A DNA stretch of 64,000 nt. It comes from Bacillus changyiensis (lineage in GTDB: Bacteria > Bacillota > Bacilli > Bacillales > Bacillaceae). The stretch is from assembly GCF_027706145.1 (NCBI RefSeq), contig NZ_JAQFWW010000001.1:620001-684000 (forward strand), written 5' to 3'. The translations under genes were made by a program, and so were the position numbers. The stretch's first letter is position 1. The number at the start of each line of letters is the position of its first letter. The notes below the pieces were generated by a model. The model did not search any database, had not been told where the DNA came from, and saw only the letters and a program-made list of their open reading frames with translations. This document shows positions 35,645-47,349 of the stretch, piece after piece.

Positions 35645-36622
35645 TTATTGTTCGTCAAAATAAAAATCGTCATCTTTTAAAGGTTCAACGGTTGCTTTTT
35701 TATAACCGTTTCCTTTCATAGAGAAAAAGTCATGTGACTTCGTCTTTGTATTTAAACCGTTCAATACGATCGGGTTGATCTCTTCTTCTTCAAAATAAGC
35801 CTCAAATCCAAGGTTCATGAGCGCTTTGTTTGCATTATAACGAATGAATTTTTTCACATCATGTGAAAGACCAACTTGATCGTACAGATCTTCTGTATAC
35901 TCAAGTTCGTTTTCATAAAGCTCTTTGAGGAGATCGATCGCAAACGTATATAATTCTTGTTGCTTGTCAGGAGTCTGCATGTTGTAAATTTCCTGAGCAA
36001 GCAGTCCAACATATACACCGTGGATTGCTTCATCACGCAGGATCAAATTTATGATTTCACCGCTTTGCATCAGTTTTCCCTGTCCATAAAAATAGAGAGG
36101 ATAGTAAAAGCCACTGTAAAATAGAAAGCTTTCCAAGTAAACGGATGCGACCATCGCTTTAAATAACGATATTTTGTCGCCATGGCGGATTTTTTCATAA
36201 AGTCCGACAATGATTCGTGCTTTTTTTTGCAGATATTTATTTTGTTTCACCCATTCAAACACTTCATTAATTGTCTCTGTTGGTGCAAGTGTCATAAAAA
36301 TGTTTGAATAGGATTTAGCGTGAACAGCATTTTCCATCATCGCCATGAAATTCAGAACTGCTTTACGCTGATGGCCTTCAACATGTTCTGCGACAAGAGG
36401 CATACCGGTGTTTCCTTGCTCTGTATCGAGAAGCGTCAACCCAGCGAGTACTTTCATGTAAGTGTCCTGCTCATCAGAACCCAAATATTTCCACGTAAGA
36501 AGATCGCCATTCAATGCGATTTCTTCCGGGAGCCAAAACTGCTTTACGTTTTGGTTATAAAACATTTGGGTAAAATCATCTTCATGCTTTGACCAGTTTG
36601 CTGCATCATATATTTTCGTCAC
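35645..36622 (-). CDS. nrdF: Class Ib ribonucleotide reductase, small subunit NrdF
   Basis: 325 residues from GTG 36622 ([20 protein letters not shown]), with GGAGAG upstream; the frame upstream of this overlaps nrdE. The R2 subunit carries a dimanganese or diiron tyrosyl radical. Metal ligands are in [18 protein letters not shown] and [22 protein letters not shown] and the tail FYFDEQ contact NrdE. It supplies dNTPs together with NrdE, using NrdI as flavodoxin. Third gene of nrdIEF. Confidence 0.96.
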   Translation of the reverse strand: MTKIYDAANWSKHEDDFTQMFYNQNVKQFWLPEEIALNGDLLTWKYLGSDEQDTYMKVLAGLTLLDTEQGNTGMPLVAEHVEGHQRKAVLNFMAMMENAVHAKSYSNIFMTLAPTETINEVFEWVKQNKYLQKKARIIVGLYEKIRHGDKISLFKAMVASVYLESFLFYSGFYYPLYFYGQGKLMQSGEIINLILRDEAIHGVYVGLLAQEIYNMQTPDKQQELYTFAIDLLKELYENELEYTEDLYDQVGLSHDVKKFIRYNANKALMNLGFEAYFEEEEINPIVLNGLNTKTKSHDFFSMKGNGYKKATVEPLKDDDFYFDEQ

Positions 36623-36642
36623 TTTTGCATACTCTCCTTTAA

Positions 36643-39109
<2,467 letters not shown>

Positions 39110-39138
39110 CTATTAAAATTGTTTCTAAATTTGACCTT

Positions 39139-39186
39139 GCACAATATATGGTATACTATCACTCATCAAAACACAACATATTGATT
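39139..39186 (-). promoter_or_regulatory. Two NrdR-like boxes and promoter of nrdIEF
   Basis: GCACAATATATGGTAT (39139-39154) and ACACAACATATTGATT (39171-39186) each match the NrdR consensus ACACTATATATTGTGT-type palindrome at about 13 of 16 positions. Their starts are 32 bp apart, about three helical turns, as is typical of NrdR pairs. A -35/-10 pair (TTGATG, 17 bp, TATTGT on the minus strand) lies between and within them. Confidence 0.65.
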
Positions 39187-39246
39187 CGAGACGAAAAAAA
39201 GTTCACATTTATGTATCAGCATAACAAGCTGCAAAGGCAAAGAAAT

Positions 39247-39283
39247 ATGAGTAGAATAAGAGCTGTATGCTCACTCTACTCAT
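39247..39283 (-). terminator. Hairpin upstream of nrdIEF
   Basis: ATGAGTAGA and TCTACTCAT with inner AGAGC/GCTC form a strong hairpin followed on the minus strand by ATTTCTTTG. It probably stops transcription coming from the hfq side. Confidence 0.55.
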
Positions 39284-39305
39284 AAACTGAAATTATCATA
39301 ACATG

Positions 39306-39349
39306 AAAAAAAATAAGATAGTAGACTAGACTTTTTCACTTATTTTTTG
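39306..39349 (-). terminator. AT-rich terminator of the 74-aa gene
   Basis: AAAAAATAAG and CTTATTTTTT pair across a long loop, with a T-run on the minus-strand side; it overlaps the end of the gene. Confidence 0.5.
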
Positions 39350-39564
39350 TAAGTATCACAACACTTGTTCTCACATACCTCTTTAATATCGGCTTCGATT
39401 CCAAGTTCTTTAAGAATGGATTGAACAGCGGTTAAGATCGAGGCTTCCCTAACCAGTTCTTTTCCATTCACAATGATGCTTGTGCCATATTCATAACAAG
39501 AATCATTTTCACATGTTTCTTCCCAATGGTTGATGACAATATTCGGTTTCATGATTCTGTTCAT
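39340..39564 (-). CDS. Small Cys-rich protein, YmzA position
   Basis: 74 residues, MNRIMKPNIVINHWEETCENDSC..., ending ADIKEVCENKCCDTYKK. Four or five cysteines and an alternating strand-helix pattern suggest a small redox or metal-binding fold. B. subtilis has ymzA (76 codons) in this spot between hfq and nrdI, which fits in size, but I cannot verify homology. AGGAGG is two bases before ATG 39564 and 13 before ATG 39552, so the start is unsure. Confidence 0.6.
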   Translation of the reverse strand: MNRIMKPNIVINHWEETCENDSCYEYGTSIIVNGKELVREASILTAVQSILKELGIEADIKEVCENKCCDTYKK

Positions 39565-39678
39565 TCCTCCTGCGAAAAAACGGTTTAGTTTATAGTTTAT
39601 CGATTAGTAGACAGTTTGTAAATTTGAAAGCATTGGATTGGATTTCCCCCTCGAACTTCGGATGTTAGAAAATGCAAA

Positions 39679-39705
39679 GAACCATGCCGGCCGACGACAT
39701 GGTTC
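39679..39705 (-). terminator. Terminator of hfq
   Basis: GAACCATG and CATGGTTC form the stem; on the minus strand TTTGCATTTT follows. Confidence 0.65.
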
Positions 39706-39720
39706 ATTTTGAAAAGATGG

Positions 39721-39942
39721 TTATTCGAGCTCAAGCTGAACATTTTTTTGCGGTGCAAAAGTAGAAATCGCATGCTTGTAAATAAGTTGCTGTTTCCCTT
39801 CCGTTTCAAGCAATACTGTGAAATTGTCAAACCCTTTTACTTGACCTCGGAGTTGAAACCCATTTAGTAAAAAGACTGTGACAAATGTATTTTCTTTACG
39901 AATCTGATTCAAAAACTGGTCTTGAATATTTATCGATTTCAT
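39721..39942 (-). CDS. hfq: RNA chaperone Hfq
   Basis: 73 residues from ATG 39942 ([20 protein letters not shown]), with GAGGAGG upstream; the frame is open 10 codons further but without a site. It is an Sm-like fold: [22 protein letters not shown] is Sm1 and [12 protein letters not shown] is Sm2 with the KH motif. It forms a hexamer binding small RNAs and A-rich RNA. It follows miaA by 40 bp, an arrangement conserved even outside Firmicutes. Confidence 0.96.
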   Translation of the reverse strand: MKSINIQDQFLNQIRKENTFVTVFLLNGFQLRGQVKGFDNFTVLLETEGKQQLIYKHAISTFAPQKNVQLELE

Positions 39943-39982
39943 GTTCTTGATCCTCCTCATTTCTCTATACATATTGTTTCGC

Positions 39983-40930
39983 TTAAAATTCGATCTTTCC
40001 TGCTATATATGTGAAAATTTCCTGCTTTTTCTGCTCGATTTTAACCGGTGGTGTCATATCGAACCATGTGACATCCATTTTATTTCTAAACCATGTCAGC
40101 TGCCGTTTAGCATAGCGTCTTGAATTTCGCTTTAGCGTTTCGACAGCCGCTGACAGTGTCTCCCTACCTTCGAAATATGCAAATAGTTCTTTATAACCGA
40201 TCGCTTGCACAGACTGCGAGTGTCTCACTTTTTCATCTTCAAAAAATTGCCTTGCTTCTTGCAAAAGTCCTTCATCCATCATTTGATCAACCCGTTTGTT
40301 GATTCTGTCATAAAGCACTTGGCGGTCCATTGTCAAACCGACAAGTGCTGTGTTATATAAAAGTTCTTTTTGTTGATCTTCGATATGTTGGGACATTGTT
40401 TTCCTAGAGGTATGTAAAATCTCAAGCGCTCTAATGACCCTGCGAACATTATTTTGATGAATCGCTTCTGCCGCTTTAGCGTCGCGTTCTTTTAGTAAAG
40501 AGTGCACATATTCATTCCCTTTTTCAACTGCAAGTCTCTCCATTTCTGCTCGAAACTTAGAATCTCCTGCTTCTTCTGTGAATGAGTAGTCATAAAGAAC
40601 CGACTGAATGTAAAGCCCCGTTCCCCCGACAATCATCGGCAATTTGCCACGGTCTTCAATCTCAGCAATTTTTTCTCTCACAATCTGCTGATACTCTGCA
40701 ACTGAGAAAGGTTCTGCAGCATCTTTAATATCAAGAAGATGATGTCGTACTCCATTCATTTCTTCAGCTTTAATTTTTGCTGTGCCAATGTCCATTTTTC
40801 TGTAAATTTGCATCGAATCTCCGCTAATAATCTCTGCGTTTAAACTGTCAGCCAACATTACACTCAATTGTGTCTTACCAACCGCAGTCGGACCGATCAT
40901 GACAATGACAGATGGTTTGTTTTTATTCAT
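39983..40930 (-). CDS. miaA: tRNA dimethylallyltransferase MiaA
   Basis: 315 residues. It adds a dimethylallyl group to A37 of tRNAs reading UNN codons. P-loop [15 protein letters not shown] (about 13-27), then [33 protein letters not shown] and the C-terminal [16 protein letters not shown]-binding segment. ATG 40930 has GAGAGTGAT upstream. First gene of the miaA-hfq pair. Confidence 0.96.
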   Translation of the reverse strand: MNKNKPSVIVMIGPTAVGKTQLSVMLADSLNAEIISGDSMQIYRKMDIGTAKIKAEEMNGVRHHLLDIKDAAEPFSVAEYQQIVREKIAEIEDRGKLPMIVGGTGLYIQSVLYDYSFTEEAGDSKFRAEMERLAVEKGNEYVHSLLKERDAKAAEAIHQNNVRRVIRALEILHTSRKTMSQHIEDQQKELLYNTALVGLTMDRQVLYDRINKRVDQMMDEGLLQEARQFFEDEKVRHSQSVQAIGYKELFAYFEGRETLSAAVETLKRNSRRYAKRQLTWFRNKMDVTWFDMTPPVKIEQKKQEIFTYIAGKIEF

Positions 40931-41020
40931 TATTGATCACTCTCTTTTATACAATCTCCTCCCATTATACCTTTTTAGCTTTTAAATTTCATTTTATCCA
41001 ATTTATACCACATATAAACA

Positions 41021-41422
41021 TTACCATCCGAGCGGTTCATTCCCGACCACTTCTCTCGTCACACCGCGGTATGAATGTCTATGCCTTTCTTTACGGCCCC
41101 CGCTTACATAAACAATCCCCCCATACTGAATAGAGGGAGACTCTGTGTAGGCAAAATAAGTCGTCCCTCCTATCTCATGATAGTGGGTCCCATCCCTTCT
41201 CAAAATGGCCGGTCCAGTAATCCCGTAATATCTATGGTAATGACCATTTTCAAATGAGGTAACTCCTGAATAAAAATGGATATGATCGTCTGTATTACTT
41301 CCATTAGCCGGCTGTGAAAATCCCTCAATTAAATGAACATGCCCCGCAAATTCAGATGTTCTGGCCCGGTACGCATGAGCATGGGCGGGGGCCTGAGCCC
41401 AATCTGACCGATATAATCCCAT
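41021..41422 (-). CDS. ymaF: YmaF-like His-rich protein
   Basis: 133 residues from ATG 41422 (MGLYRSDWAQAPAHAHAYRA), with AAGGAGAG 7 bp upstream; the ORF upstream of it lacks a site. The sequence has regular repeats of H-x-H separated by about 20 residues (AHAHAY, GHVHLI, DHIHFY, GHYHRY, THYHEI, RHRHSY), probably a beta-repeat metal-binding structure. B. subtilis ymaF is likewise next to miaA. Function unknown; spore or surface association is likely. Confidence 0.8.
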   Translation of the reverse strand: MGLYRSDWAQAPAHAHAYRARTSEFAGHVHLIEGFSQPANGSNTDDHIHFYSGVTSFENGHYHRYYGITGPAILRRDGTHYHEIGGTTYFAYTESPSIQYGGIVYVSGGRKERHRHSYRGVTREVVGNEPLGW

Positions 41423-41551
41423 TTTGCTCTCTCCTTTTAAGACGGTGCCATAGAAATTCTGACGACCTATAGCCGTCTGCCCAAGCAAAAACAGTTAGGC
41501 AGAATACATTATTGTAGTCAAGTATCATTATATTATTGGAGGGATTTTTTT

Positions 41552-41788
41552 ATGAACCTAATCGGACATGATCATTTTTCTCACGGTGATGATCGAATTA
41601 TCGGAAGACCTTTTTATGGAAGGCCCTTTTTCGGAAGACCCTTTGGCGGACCATTCTTTTACGGTCCCGGTCCGTTTTTCGGTGGATTTTTAGGAGGTCT
41701 TACAGCAGGGGCACTGCTAGGTCCATACGGTGGCTACGGTGGCTACGGTGGCTACGGCGGCTACGGCTATCCTTTCTTTCCGTACTAG
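41552..41788 (+). CDS. Gly/Phe/Tyr-rich spore-coat protein, YmaG-like
   Basis: 78 residues: MNLIGHDHFSHGDDRIIGRP, then repeated RPFYGRPFFGRPFGG, and a tail with GGYGGYGGYGGYGYPFFPY. GGAGGG lies nine bases upstream. Low-complexity Gly/Phe/Tyr proteins self-assemble in Bacillus coats, and ymaG, encoding an inner-coat protein, neighbours ymaF in B. subtilis. The position and opening HDHF support the link; here the gene is divergent from ymaF. Confidence 0.7.
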   Translation: MNLIGHDHFSHGDDRIIGRPFYGRPFFGRPFGGPFFYGPGPFFGGFLGGLTAGALLGPYGGYGGYGGYGGYGYPFFPY

Positions 41789-41876
41789 GTTTAGATGGGA
41801 ACACGCCTAACACATAGGGCATGAGCGGAGCATAAGCTATAATCGAATTCATCAAAGACAAGAAAGGAAGAGAATA

Positions 41877-42167
41877 ATGGATTACACGAATCATATGTAT
41901 TCAATGCAAAGTGGACAGTTTCCGCAATATCCACAATCAGAAAAGGCAGCCCATACGATGAAAACCCCTTTATATCCACAACTCAAATCCATGACATTAA
42001 ATACGATCGCTCCTTTTGTTTCTTATGGTTTAAAGGAAGCAAAGGGCACTTCTTATCAACATGCCATGACAGAAGTGGCTGCGATGGCATATTTACTGGG
42101 GCGTGGAATGGATCCACAAACCGCTTATCAAACAGTAGAATCTTGGGAAATTAATGAAATGTTTTAA
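41877..42167 (+). CDS. 96-residue protein of unknown function
   Basis: MDYTNHMYSMQSGQFPQYPQ starts a Gln/Pro/Tyr-rich N-terminus, followed by a compact helical domain (AMTEVAAMAYLLGRGMDPQTAYQTVESWEINEMF). AAGGAAGAG precedes ATG 41877. The helical domain with GRGMDPQTAYQTVESWE looks conserved, but I do not recognise it. Its setting between ymaG-like and the cortex-lytic gene suggests a spore role. Confidence 0.7.
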   Translation: MDYTNHMYSMQSGQFPQYPQSEKAAHTMKTPLYPQLKSMTLNTIAPFVSYGLKEAKGTSYQHAMTEVAAMAYLLGRGMDPQTAYQTVESWEINEMF

Positions 42168-42303
42168 ATGTAAATGACCTTCAGGAAAATCCTAGCTATC
42201 CCTAGGGTCTTCCTCTTGTTTTTTTAAAACAGCATGAATAGATCACCTCCAACATATGAATATTTAAGAGTTTCACAAGTCATGAAAAAAGGAAGTGGAT
42301 TTG

Positions 42304-43563
42304 TTGTTCATCTATACCGTTCGGCCTGGAGACTCTTTATTTTCCATTGGTGCGAAATTAGGAATTTCGTTGGATCAGATCCGCTTAACAAACGGACTAA
42401 TCGAAACAAATATAGTTCCAGGTCAAACTCTTTTTATTCCTCTTTATACATACACTGTTCAATATGGAGACACTTTTGATTCGATTGCAAATAAGACATT
42501 TGTAAGTGTAAATAGCTTGAAAAAGGCAAATCCAGAGATAACCCCGAACCTCTTACACCCGGGAATAAAATTGACAATCCCCAAAACTTCAAAAAAATAC
42601 ATAACGGGTTTAGGTTACTACACATTAAGAAATCCCTTGTTAGATCAGGGACTGATCAAAAATTTTGCTCCCTACACCACATACTTAGCGCTTTTTGAAT
42701 ATCACTTTTCAAGTGAAGGATCTTTAAGTCAACTCAATGATTTGACAGCGATTAAAACAGGATGGAAAAACCATGTCTCTCCCATTATGACGGTTACCAA
42801 TTTAACAAAAACAGGATTTAGTTCAAACCTGATTCATCAAGTATTACATCAGCCAGCTATTAGACGAAACTTAATTGAAAACATTTTTCGTACCATTCAA
42901 ACAAAGGGTTATGCAGGAGTTAATATTGATTTTGAAAATGTCTCAGCTAAAGACAAGGATTTATTTCCTGCCTTTCTAAATGAACTTAAAGAGCGCCTTC
43001 ATCCATCCGGTTATGTTTTGACTGTTGCTGTCCCACCAAAAACAAGTGATCATATCACATGGTTACATGGTTATGATTATTCAGCTATTGCCTCTTTTAG
43101 CGACTACATGTTTATTATGGCTTATGACTGGCACCATGGAACAAGTGAGCCTGGACCAATTGCACCAATTGAAAAAGTAAGACAAACCATTCAATTTGCC
43201 CTCAATCATGTTCCAAAACATAAAATGATTCTCGGTTTCCCGCTTTATGGGTATAACTGGACACTTCCTTATCAAAAAGGTGTGGTCTATCCAGGAATCT
43301 CAAACCAACATGCCATTCAGCTTGCAATGAAATATCAAGTTCCTGTTCAATATGCAAAAGAATTTGAATCACCATTCTTTCAATATGTAGATGAACTAGG
43401 TAACAAGCATATGGTTTGGTTTGAAGATGCACAAAGTATTGGTAGGAAAATGAAACTTATGCAAGAGTATGACCTTGATGGTGGAGGTGTCTGGCAGTTG
43501 ACATTAAGTTTCCCACAAGGCACATGGCTATTAACTAAATTTTTCCGTATTCGTAAAGTTTAA
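42304..43563 (+). CDS. LysM-GH18 spore peptidoglycan glucosaminidase
   Basis: 419 residues from TTG 42304 (FIYTVRPGDSLFSIGAKLG) with AAGGAAGTGG just upstream; GTG 42295 is possible. Two LysM domains (1-48 and 49-95, each with GD(S/T)(L/F)..I) anchor it to spore peptidoglycan. A GH18 barrel follows with the catalytic motif GVNIDFENV, where Asp and Glu are present, and YDWHHGTSEPGP plus FPLYGYNWTLP. The layout equals YaaH (SleL) and YdhD of B. subtilis, which hydrolyse cortex fragments during germination. Confidence 0.92.
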   Translation: MFIYTVRPGDSLFSIGAKLGISLDQIRLTNGLIETNIVPGQTLFIPLYTYTVQYGDTFDSIANKTFVSVNSLKKANPEITPNLLHPGIKLTIPKTSKKYITGLGYYTLRNPLLDQGLIKNFAPYTTYLALFEYHFSSEGSLSQLNDLTAIKTGWKNHVSPIMTVTNLTKTGFSSNLIHQVLHQPAIRRNLIENIFRTIQTKGYAGVNIDFENVSAKDKDLFPAFLNELKERLHPSGYVLTVAVPPKTSDHITWLHGYDYSAIASFSDYMFIMAYDWHHGTSEPGPIAPIEKVRQTIQFALNHVPKHKMILGFPLYGYNWTLPYQKGVVYPGISNQHAIQLAMKYQVPVQYAKEFESPFFQYVDELGNKHMVWFEDAQSIGRKMKLMQEYDLDGGGVWQLTLSFPQGTWLLTKFFRIRKV

Positions 43564-43669
43564 TGGGTATTTGCTAATTGTTCCAATAAATCAATTGAAT
43601 AAATCTAGCTTGAAATCATGAAAATATGAATGAAACAGAAGAAAACTATATGAACAGGAGTGTTGATGC

Positions 43670-43870
43670 TTGAACAATGCTATTCATGAAACCCTGGAAC
43701 TTCATGAGCTGTTAATGTTTAAAAATCTTTGCTTGACAAAGTCTGCAACGATGAGTGGTCTGGTAAAAGATCAAGAGCTTAGAGATATTTTACAGCGGGA
43801 TGCATCTCAAACAAAACAACAGATTGAACATTTACAAGGTCTTTTAACGGTTAGGAGTGAAACACTGTGA
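43670..43870 (+). CDS. CotF-family small spore-coat protein
   Basis: 66 residues from TTG 43670 (NNAIHETLELHELLMFKNLC), with AGGAGTG upstream. The HETLELHELL.FKN..L.KS segment is the first helix of the Coat_F fold. Its TGA overlaps the GTG of the following Coat_F gene, as in split cotF-like pairs of Bacillus (yraG/yraF type). Expected in the spore coat. Confidence 0.8.
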   Translation: MNNAIHETLELHELLMFKNLCLTKSATMSGLVKDQELRDILQRDASQTKQQIEHLQGLLTVRSETL

Positions 43871-44166
43871 ATGATTTCATCCAAAACATGACAGGGATGG
43901 GAGCATTGACCGAACAAGTAGTCGCAACTGATTTTCTCATCTCTGCCAAGTCAGGGGTAAAAAATATCGCTGTTGCCATTACCGAAACTTCCTCTCCAGA
44001 AGTACGTGAAACATTAAAACAATATTTAAATGACGCCATTGACACCCATGAACAAATTACCAATTATATGATTTCTAAAGGTTATTATCATCCGACCAAC
44101 CTCTCGGAACAAATTCGTATGGATCTACAAGCCGCGGAAAAAGCTAAAGATCTACCACAAATTTAG
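43867..44166 (+). CDS. CotF-family spore-coat protein
   Basis: 99 residues from GTG 43867 (NDFIQNMTGMGALTEQVVAT), Coat_F domain: VVATDFLISAKSGVKN followed by AITETSSPEVRETLKQYLNDAIDTHEQI and MISKGYYHPTN. The predicted ferritin-like helical bundle lacks the metal ligands. Translation is coupled to the 66-residue partner, and a strong terminator closes the operon. Confidence 0.88.
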   Translation: MNDFIQNMTGMGALTEQVVATDFLISAKSGVKNIAVAITETSSPEVRETLKQYLNDAIDTHEQITNYMISKGYYHPTNLSEQIRMDLQAAEKAKDLPQI

Positions 44167-44194
44167 AGGGTTGTTAAAGGTTTGAACATGATAC

Positions 44195-44234
44195 AAAGCC
44201 AGTGAAGAAAAATACTTCACTGGCTTTGTTTTTT
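44195..44234 (+). terminator. Terminator of the CotF-like pair
   Basis: AAAGCCAGTGAAG (44195-44207) and CTTCACTGGCTTT (44215-44227) pair perfectly, followed by GTTTTTT. Confidence 0.9.
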
Positions 44235-44363
44235 AAAATTAGCTTAAATTATAGCCCGTTTTATAGTAAACATAAAAAAACTTTTATAAAGTTATGTTGT
44301 TATGATTTTATTTCATTTCCTTTTTCATTATATTCTAGGTAGATTCTGAGAGGACTGGTTCTA

Positions 44364-45380
44364 TTGACATACACAACAGAACAGCTGGATACCTATCTGG
44401 AGAAACGGGCGTCCAACCATTGTTTTCATGGTAGTATTCTTTTAGCTGATCAAAGTGGCATTATTTTATCCAAAGGCTATGGATACTCTAATTACAAGGA
44501 TAAAGTCAAAAATAAAGCGGATACTCGCTTTCAAATTGCTTCATTAACAAAACAGTTTACAGCAATGGCTATTATGCAACTTCATGAAAAAGGTCTGATT
44601 GACATATCTGACCCCCTTGAAATATATTTAAATGACTATCCAAATGGGGACAAGATCCTGATCAAACACTTGTTAAGCCACACTTCAGGTATTCCTGATT
44701 TTTTAACAGAAGAGTTGCTCGATATTGAATTAGAGCTTACACCGATTGATCAACTCATTACGCGTTTTATTGACAAGCCACTCGAGTTCAATCCTGGCGA
44801 GAAATTTAATTATAGCAATTCGGGCTACATCCTTCTTTCCAAAATATTGGAAATTGTTACTAAAGACTCTTACCCAAATGTCATTCAAAAGTTAATATTT
44901 AAACCGTTAGGCATGAATAATTCCGGTTTTTTCACTTCACCGGCAGATATTGCTCCAACTGTTGGGTACATATGTATGAATCAGGCAGTCATTAAAGCAC
45001 CTACTATATACGGTCATGGAGAAAGTGGGCTCTTCTCAACAGTCGAGGATTTGTATTTATGGGATCGCGCTCTTTATACTGAAAAACTGTTAACGAAAAG
45101 CGTACTGAGAGACACCCTTTACACCTGTCTCAAAAGGTCAGCTTATCAAAAACAAGGCCCTGTGTTAAACCTTATACAAAACAATTCGATCGGGTATGGA
45201 TGGTTTATTAATAAACAAAACACATATAAATTATGGCATGAAGGCGAAATCCACGGTTTTTACAGCACGATCAACAGATATATCAATCAAAAGAAGGTAC
45301 TCATTATCCTTAGTAATTGCAATTTATCAAAAACTGACGAGATTTTCACCTATTTAGAAAACACATTGCTAAACATTTAA
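44364..45380 (+). CDS. Serine beta-lactamase-like hydrolase
   Basis: 338 residues from TTG 44364 (TYTTEQLDTYLEKRASNHCF), class C beta-lactamase / PBP4* fold. SxxK nucleophile motif: SLTKQFTAMAI. The YxN motif is YSNSGY, and the third box is HEGEIHGF instead of KTG. No signal peptide is evident, so it is probably cytoplasmic or anchored by unseen means. Such proteins are D-amino-acid peptidases or esterases; true beta-lactam resistance is unlikely. It is followed after 24 bp by a DedA-like gene. Confidence 0.85.
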   Translation: MTYTTEQLDTYLEKRASNHCFHGSILLADQSGIILSKGYGYSNYKDKVKNKADTRFQIASLTKQFTAMAIMQLHEKGLIDISDPLEIYLNDYPNGDKILIKHLLSHTSGIPDFLTEELLDIELELTPIDQLITRFIDKPLEFNPGEKFNYSNSGYILLSKILEIVTKDSYPNVIQKLIFKPLGMNNSGFFTSPADIAPTVGYICMNQAVIKAPTIYGHGESGLFSTVEDLYLWDRALYTEKLLTKSVLRDTLYTCLKRSAYQKQGPVLNLIQNNSIGYGWFINKQNTYKLWHEGEIHGFYSTINRYINQKKVLIILSNCNLSKTDEIFTYLENTLLNI

Positions 45381-45404
45381 AAAAGAAAGGCAGAAACAGC
45401 AACT

Positions 45405-46052
45405 ATGACAAAAAAATGGTTAAGCATTCTTTCGGTCATTATGATCATTGTGATCGGTTTTTCTCAAAAAGAGTCATGGCTAGAATTAGTCAGAACGGGA
45501 GGCATATATTCTATCATATTTAGCTGCCTGATTGTGGCGGTCTGCGTGTTTTTTCCCATTGTTCCGTTTGCCGTGATTGCTGGATTAAATGGAGCTGTCT
45601 TTGGAATCATCAATGGGGCATTGATCACTTTATCAGGATCAATGCTAGGAACGATGATGCTATTTTTTCTTGCTCGTTATGGGTTTAGAGATTGGGCAGA
45701 GAAAAAAATGCTGAAATATCCTAAAATGAATGAATATGAAGGCTATTTTAATCAAAATGCTTTCACAGCCGTACTTTTAGGAAGGCTGATCCCTGTTATT
45801 CCTTCCGTTGTCATGAACATTGTCTGTGGATTAAGCAAAGTCAAGTGGCTCATCTTTTTTGTTGCTTCAACACTGGGAAAAATTCCGAATGTGTTCGTTA
45901 TCTCCATTGCTGGTGCTAATTTCAATGAACATAAACTGATATCATTTGCAATCTACGGTGTGTACATGCTGATCATTATGGTGATCATCTATAAGAAATA
46001 CCCTCACTTCATTAATAAGAATAATCAGGCAGAACAGTCAGAGCCAAAATGA
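45405..46052 (+). CDS. TVP38/TMEM64-family membrane protein
   Basis: 215 residues with about five helices. It has the VTT/SNARE-assoc domain: FPIVPFAVIAGLNGAVFGIINGALITLSGSMLGTMMLFFLARYG, then GRLIPVIPSVVMNIVCGLSKVKW with the conserved G-R..P. The family scrambles or flips lipids. It is co-directional with the serine hydrolase and probably in one operon. Confidence 0.87.
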   Translation: MTKKWLSILSVIMIIVIGFSQKESWLELVRTGGIYSIIFSCLIVAVCVFFPIVPFAVIAGLNGAVFGIINGALITLSGSMLGTMMLFFLARYGFRDWAEKKMLKYPKMNEYEGYFNQNAFTAVLLGRLIPVIPSVVMNIVCGLSKVKWLIFFVASTLGKIPNVFVISIAGANFNEHKLISFAIYGVYMLIIMVIIYKKYPHFINKNNQAEQSEPK

Positions 46053-46062
46053 TTTAATGAAT

Positions 46063-46091
46063 ACTCCCCCATAGGTATTGTATGGGGGAGT
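46063..46091. terminator. Bidirectional terminator
   Basis: ACTCCCCCATA (46063-46073) pairs perfectly with TATGGGGGAGT (46081-46091), between the convergent TVP38 and YbjQ-like genes. Confidence 0.85.
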
Positions 46092-46096
46092 TGTGA

Positions 46097-46408
46097 TTAA
46101 TCGACGATGACGGCCGTTCCATATCCAATTAATTCAGAAGTACCTTGGCCTGCTGAAAGCTCGAACCTTAGTCCAACGATGGCATTTGCGCCAGCAGCTT
46201 CTGCTTGTTCAATTAAACGTTCCTTCACCATTTTCTTTGAGTCTTCAAGCATACCTGTATAACTTTTTAATTCCCCACCAATCACCGATTTGAATCCTGA
46301 AAGGATATCTTTTCCGATGTTTCGGGACTGTACAATACTTCCTGTAACGAGTCCTTTTACTTCTTGAATGTTTTTTCCTACTATTGCATCTGTTGTAACG
46401 ATAAGCAT
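46097..46408 (-). CDS. YbjQ/UPF0145-family protein
   Basis: 103 residues: MLIVTTDAIVGKNIQEVKGL, then VTGSIVQSRNIGKDILSGFKSVIGGELKSYT and AGANAIVGLRFEL. These are signatures of the pentameric YbjQ (heavy-metal-binding-domain, DUF74) family. Metal or ligand binding has been proposed; function unknown. AAGGAGG stands before ATG 46408. Single gene. Confidence 0.9.
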   Translation of the reverse strand: MLIVTTDAIVGKNIQEVKGLVTGSIVQSRNIGKDILSGFKSVIGGELKSYTGMLEDSKKMVKERLIEQAEAAGANAIVGLRFELSAGQGTSELIGYGTAVIVD

Positions 46409-46479
46409 GCGTTGTCCTCCTTATTTTAGTATATAAGTTACCCTACCACCTGAAAACATTATCATACTACAAAATAAAT

Positions 46480-47349
46480 TTATTTTAGCGAATTAAAAAA
46501 GCTGATCACCTTATCTGCAACTGAGTTAGCTCCAGTTCCTAGCCATATCAAATGTCCCCATGCATCTACCTGATAAATCTTAGAATTAGGTAGATATTGA
46601 TTGGCATGATTAGCATGGTCAAGCGGAACCACTCGATCGTGAGGACAGTGCATAATCAAAACAGGGCAAGAAATCGACTTTAAGTGATGAACTGATAGCT
46701 CAGCAATGCTTTTTAAATCAATTAAAAAGCCATGGCCTGAGCGCTGTCTATTATTCATTTTTCGTAACTCTTCAATATCTTTATTTTTCACTTTAACCAT
46801 CACTTGTTCAAGAGGCAGACTGCTAAATGAAGGGATCATTTTTTTAAACATCCATTTTGGATATCGATTGCTTAGTAATGAAATCAATTTCCAAACGACC
46901 TTTTCAGCAAACGGATGAAACAAGCTTTTTCCGATCTTATATTCAATGTCTTCCTTTGTTAGCCATTTTTTTGTCACAGCACTTTGTAAAATCAATGATT
47001 TTACTCTGGCTGGATATGTTGAAGCGAAATAAATAGCACTTGGTCCTCCTGCTGACATGGCCAGCACATGAACTTTGTCTATTTTTAAGTGATCCAGTAA
47101 TGCCAAATAATAATGACAAGCACTCCGCAAAGTGTCCCCGATTTCTTTAGATGTCTGGCCATAGCCCGCTCGCGAAGGCGTAATCAATAAAAAACCTTTT
47201 TCATATAGCGCTTGATAGCCAAACTCTTCATAGCAATTTGAATGTCCACCATGCATCACAAGTACAGGTTCACCATCGCCTAGCACTGAATATTCAATTG
47301 TCAATCCATTGAACTGAAAAATATCAACTTTTCGATCCGTGGCCATCAT
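46480..47349 (-). CDS. Alpha/beta hydrolase
   Basis: 289 residues. Oxyanion region VLVMHGGHSNCYEEFGYQ, nucleophile elbow LAMSAGGPSAIYFA (G-x-S-x-G variant with MSAGG), acid in MHCPHDRVVPLDHA, and catalytic His in DAWGHLIWLG. All three catalytic residues are present. Substrate unknown. ATG 47349 and 47346 are both very close to GGGGGGAGG. Confidence 0.87.
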   Translation of the reverse strand: MMATDRKVDIFQFNGLTIEYSVLGDGEPVLVMHGGHSNCYEEFGYQALYEKGFLLITPSRAGYGQTSKEIGDTLRSACHYYLALLDHLKIDKVHVLAMSAGGPSAIYFASTYPARVKSLILQSAVTKKWLTKEDIEYKIGKSLFHPFAEKVVWKLISLLSNRYPKWMFKKMIPSFSSLPLEQVMVKVKNKDIEELRKMNNRQRSGHGFLIDLKSIAELSVHHLKSISCPVLIMHCPHDRVVPLDHANHANQYLPNSKIYQVDAWGHLIWLGTGANSVADKVISFFNSLK

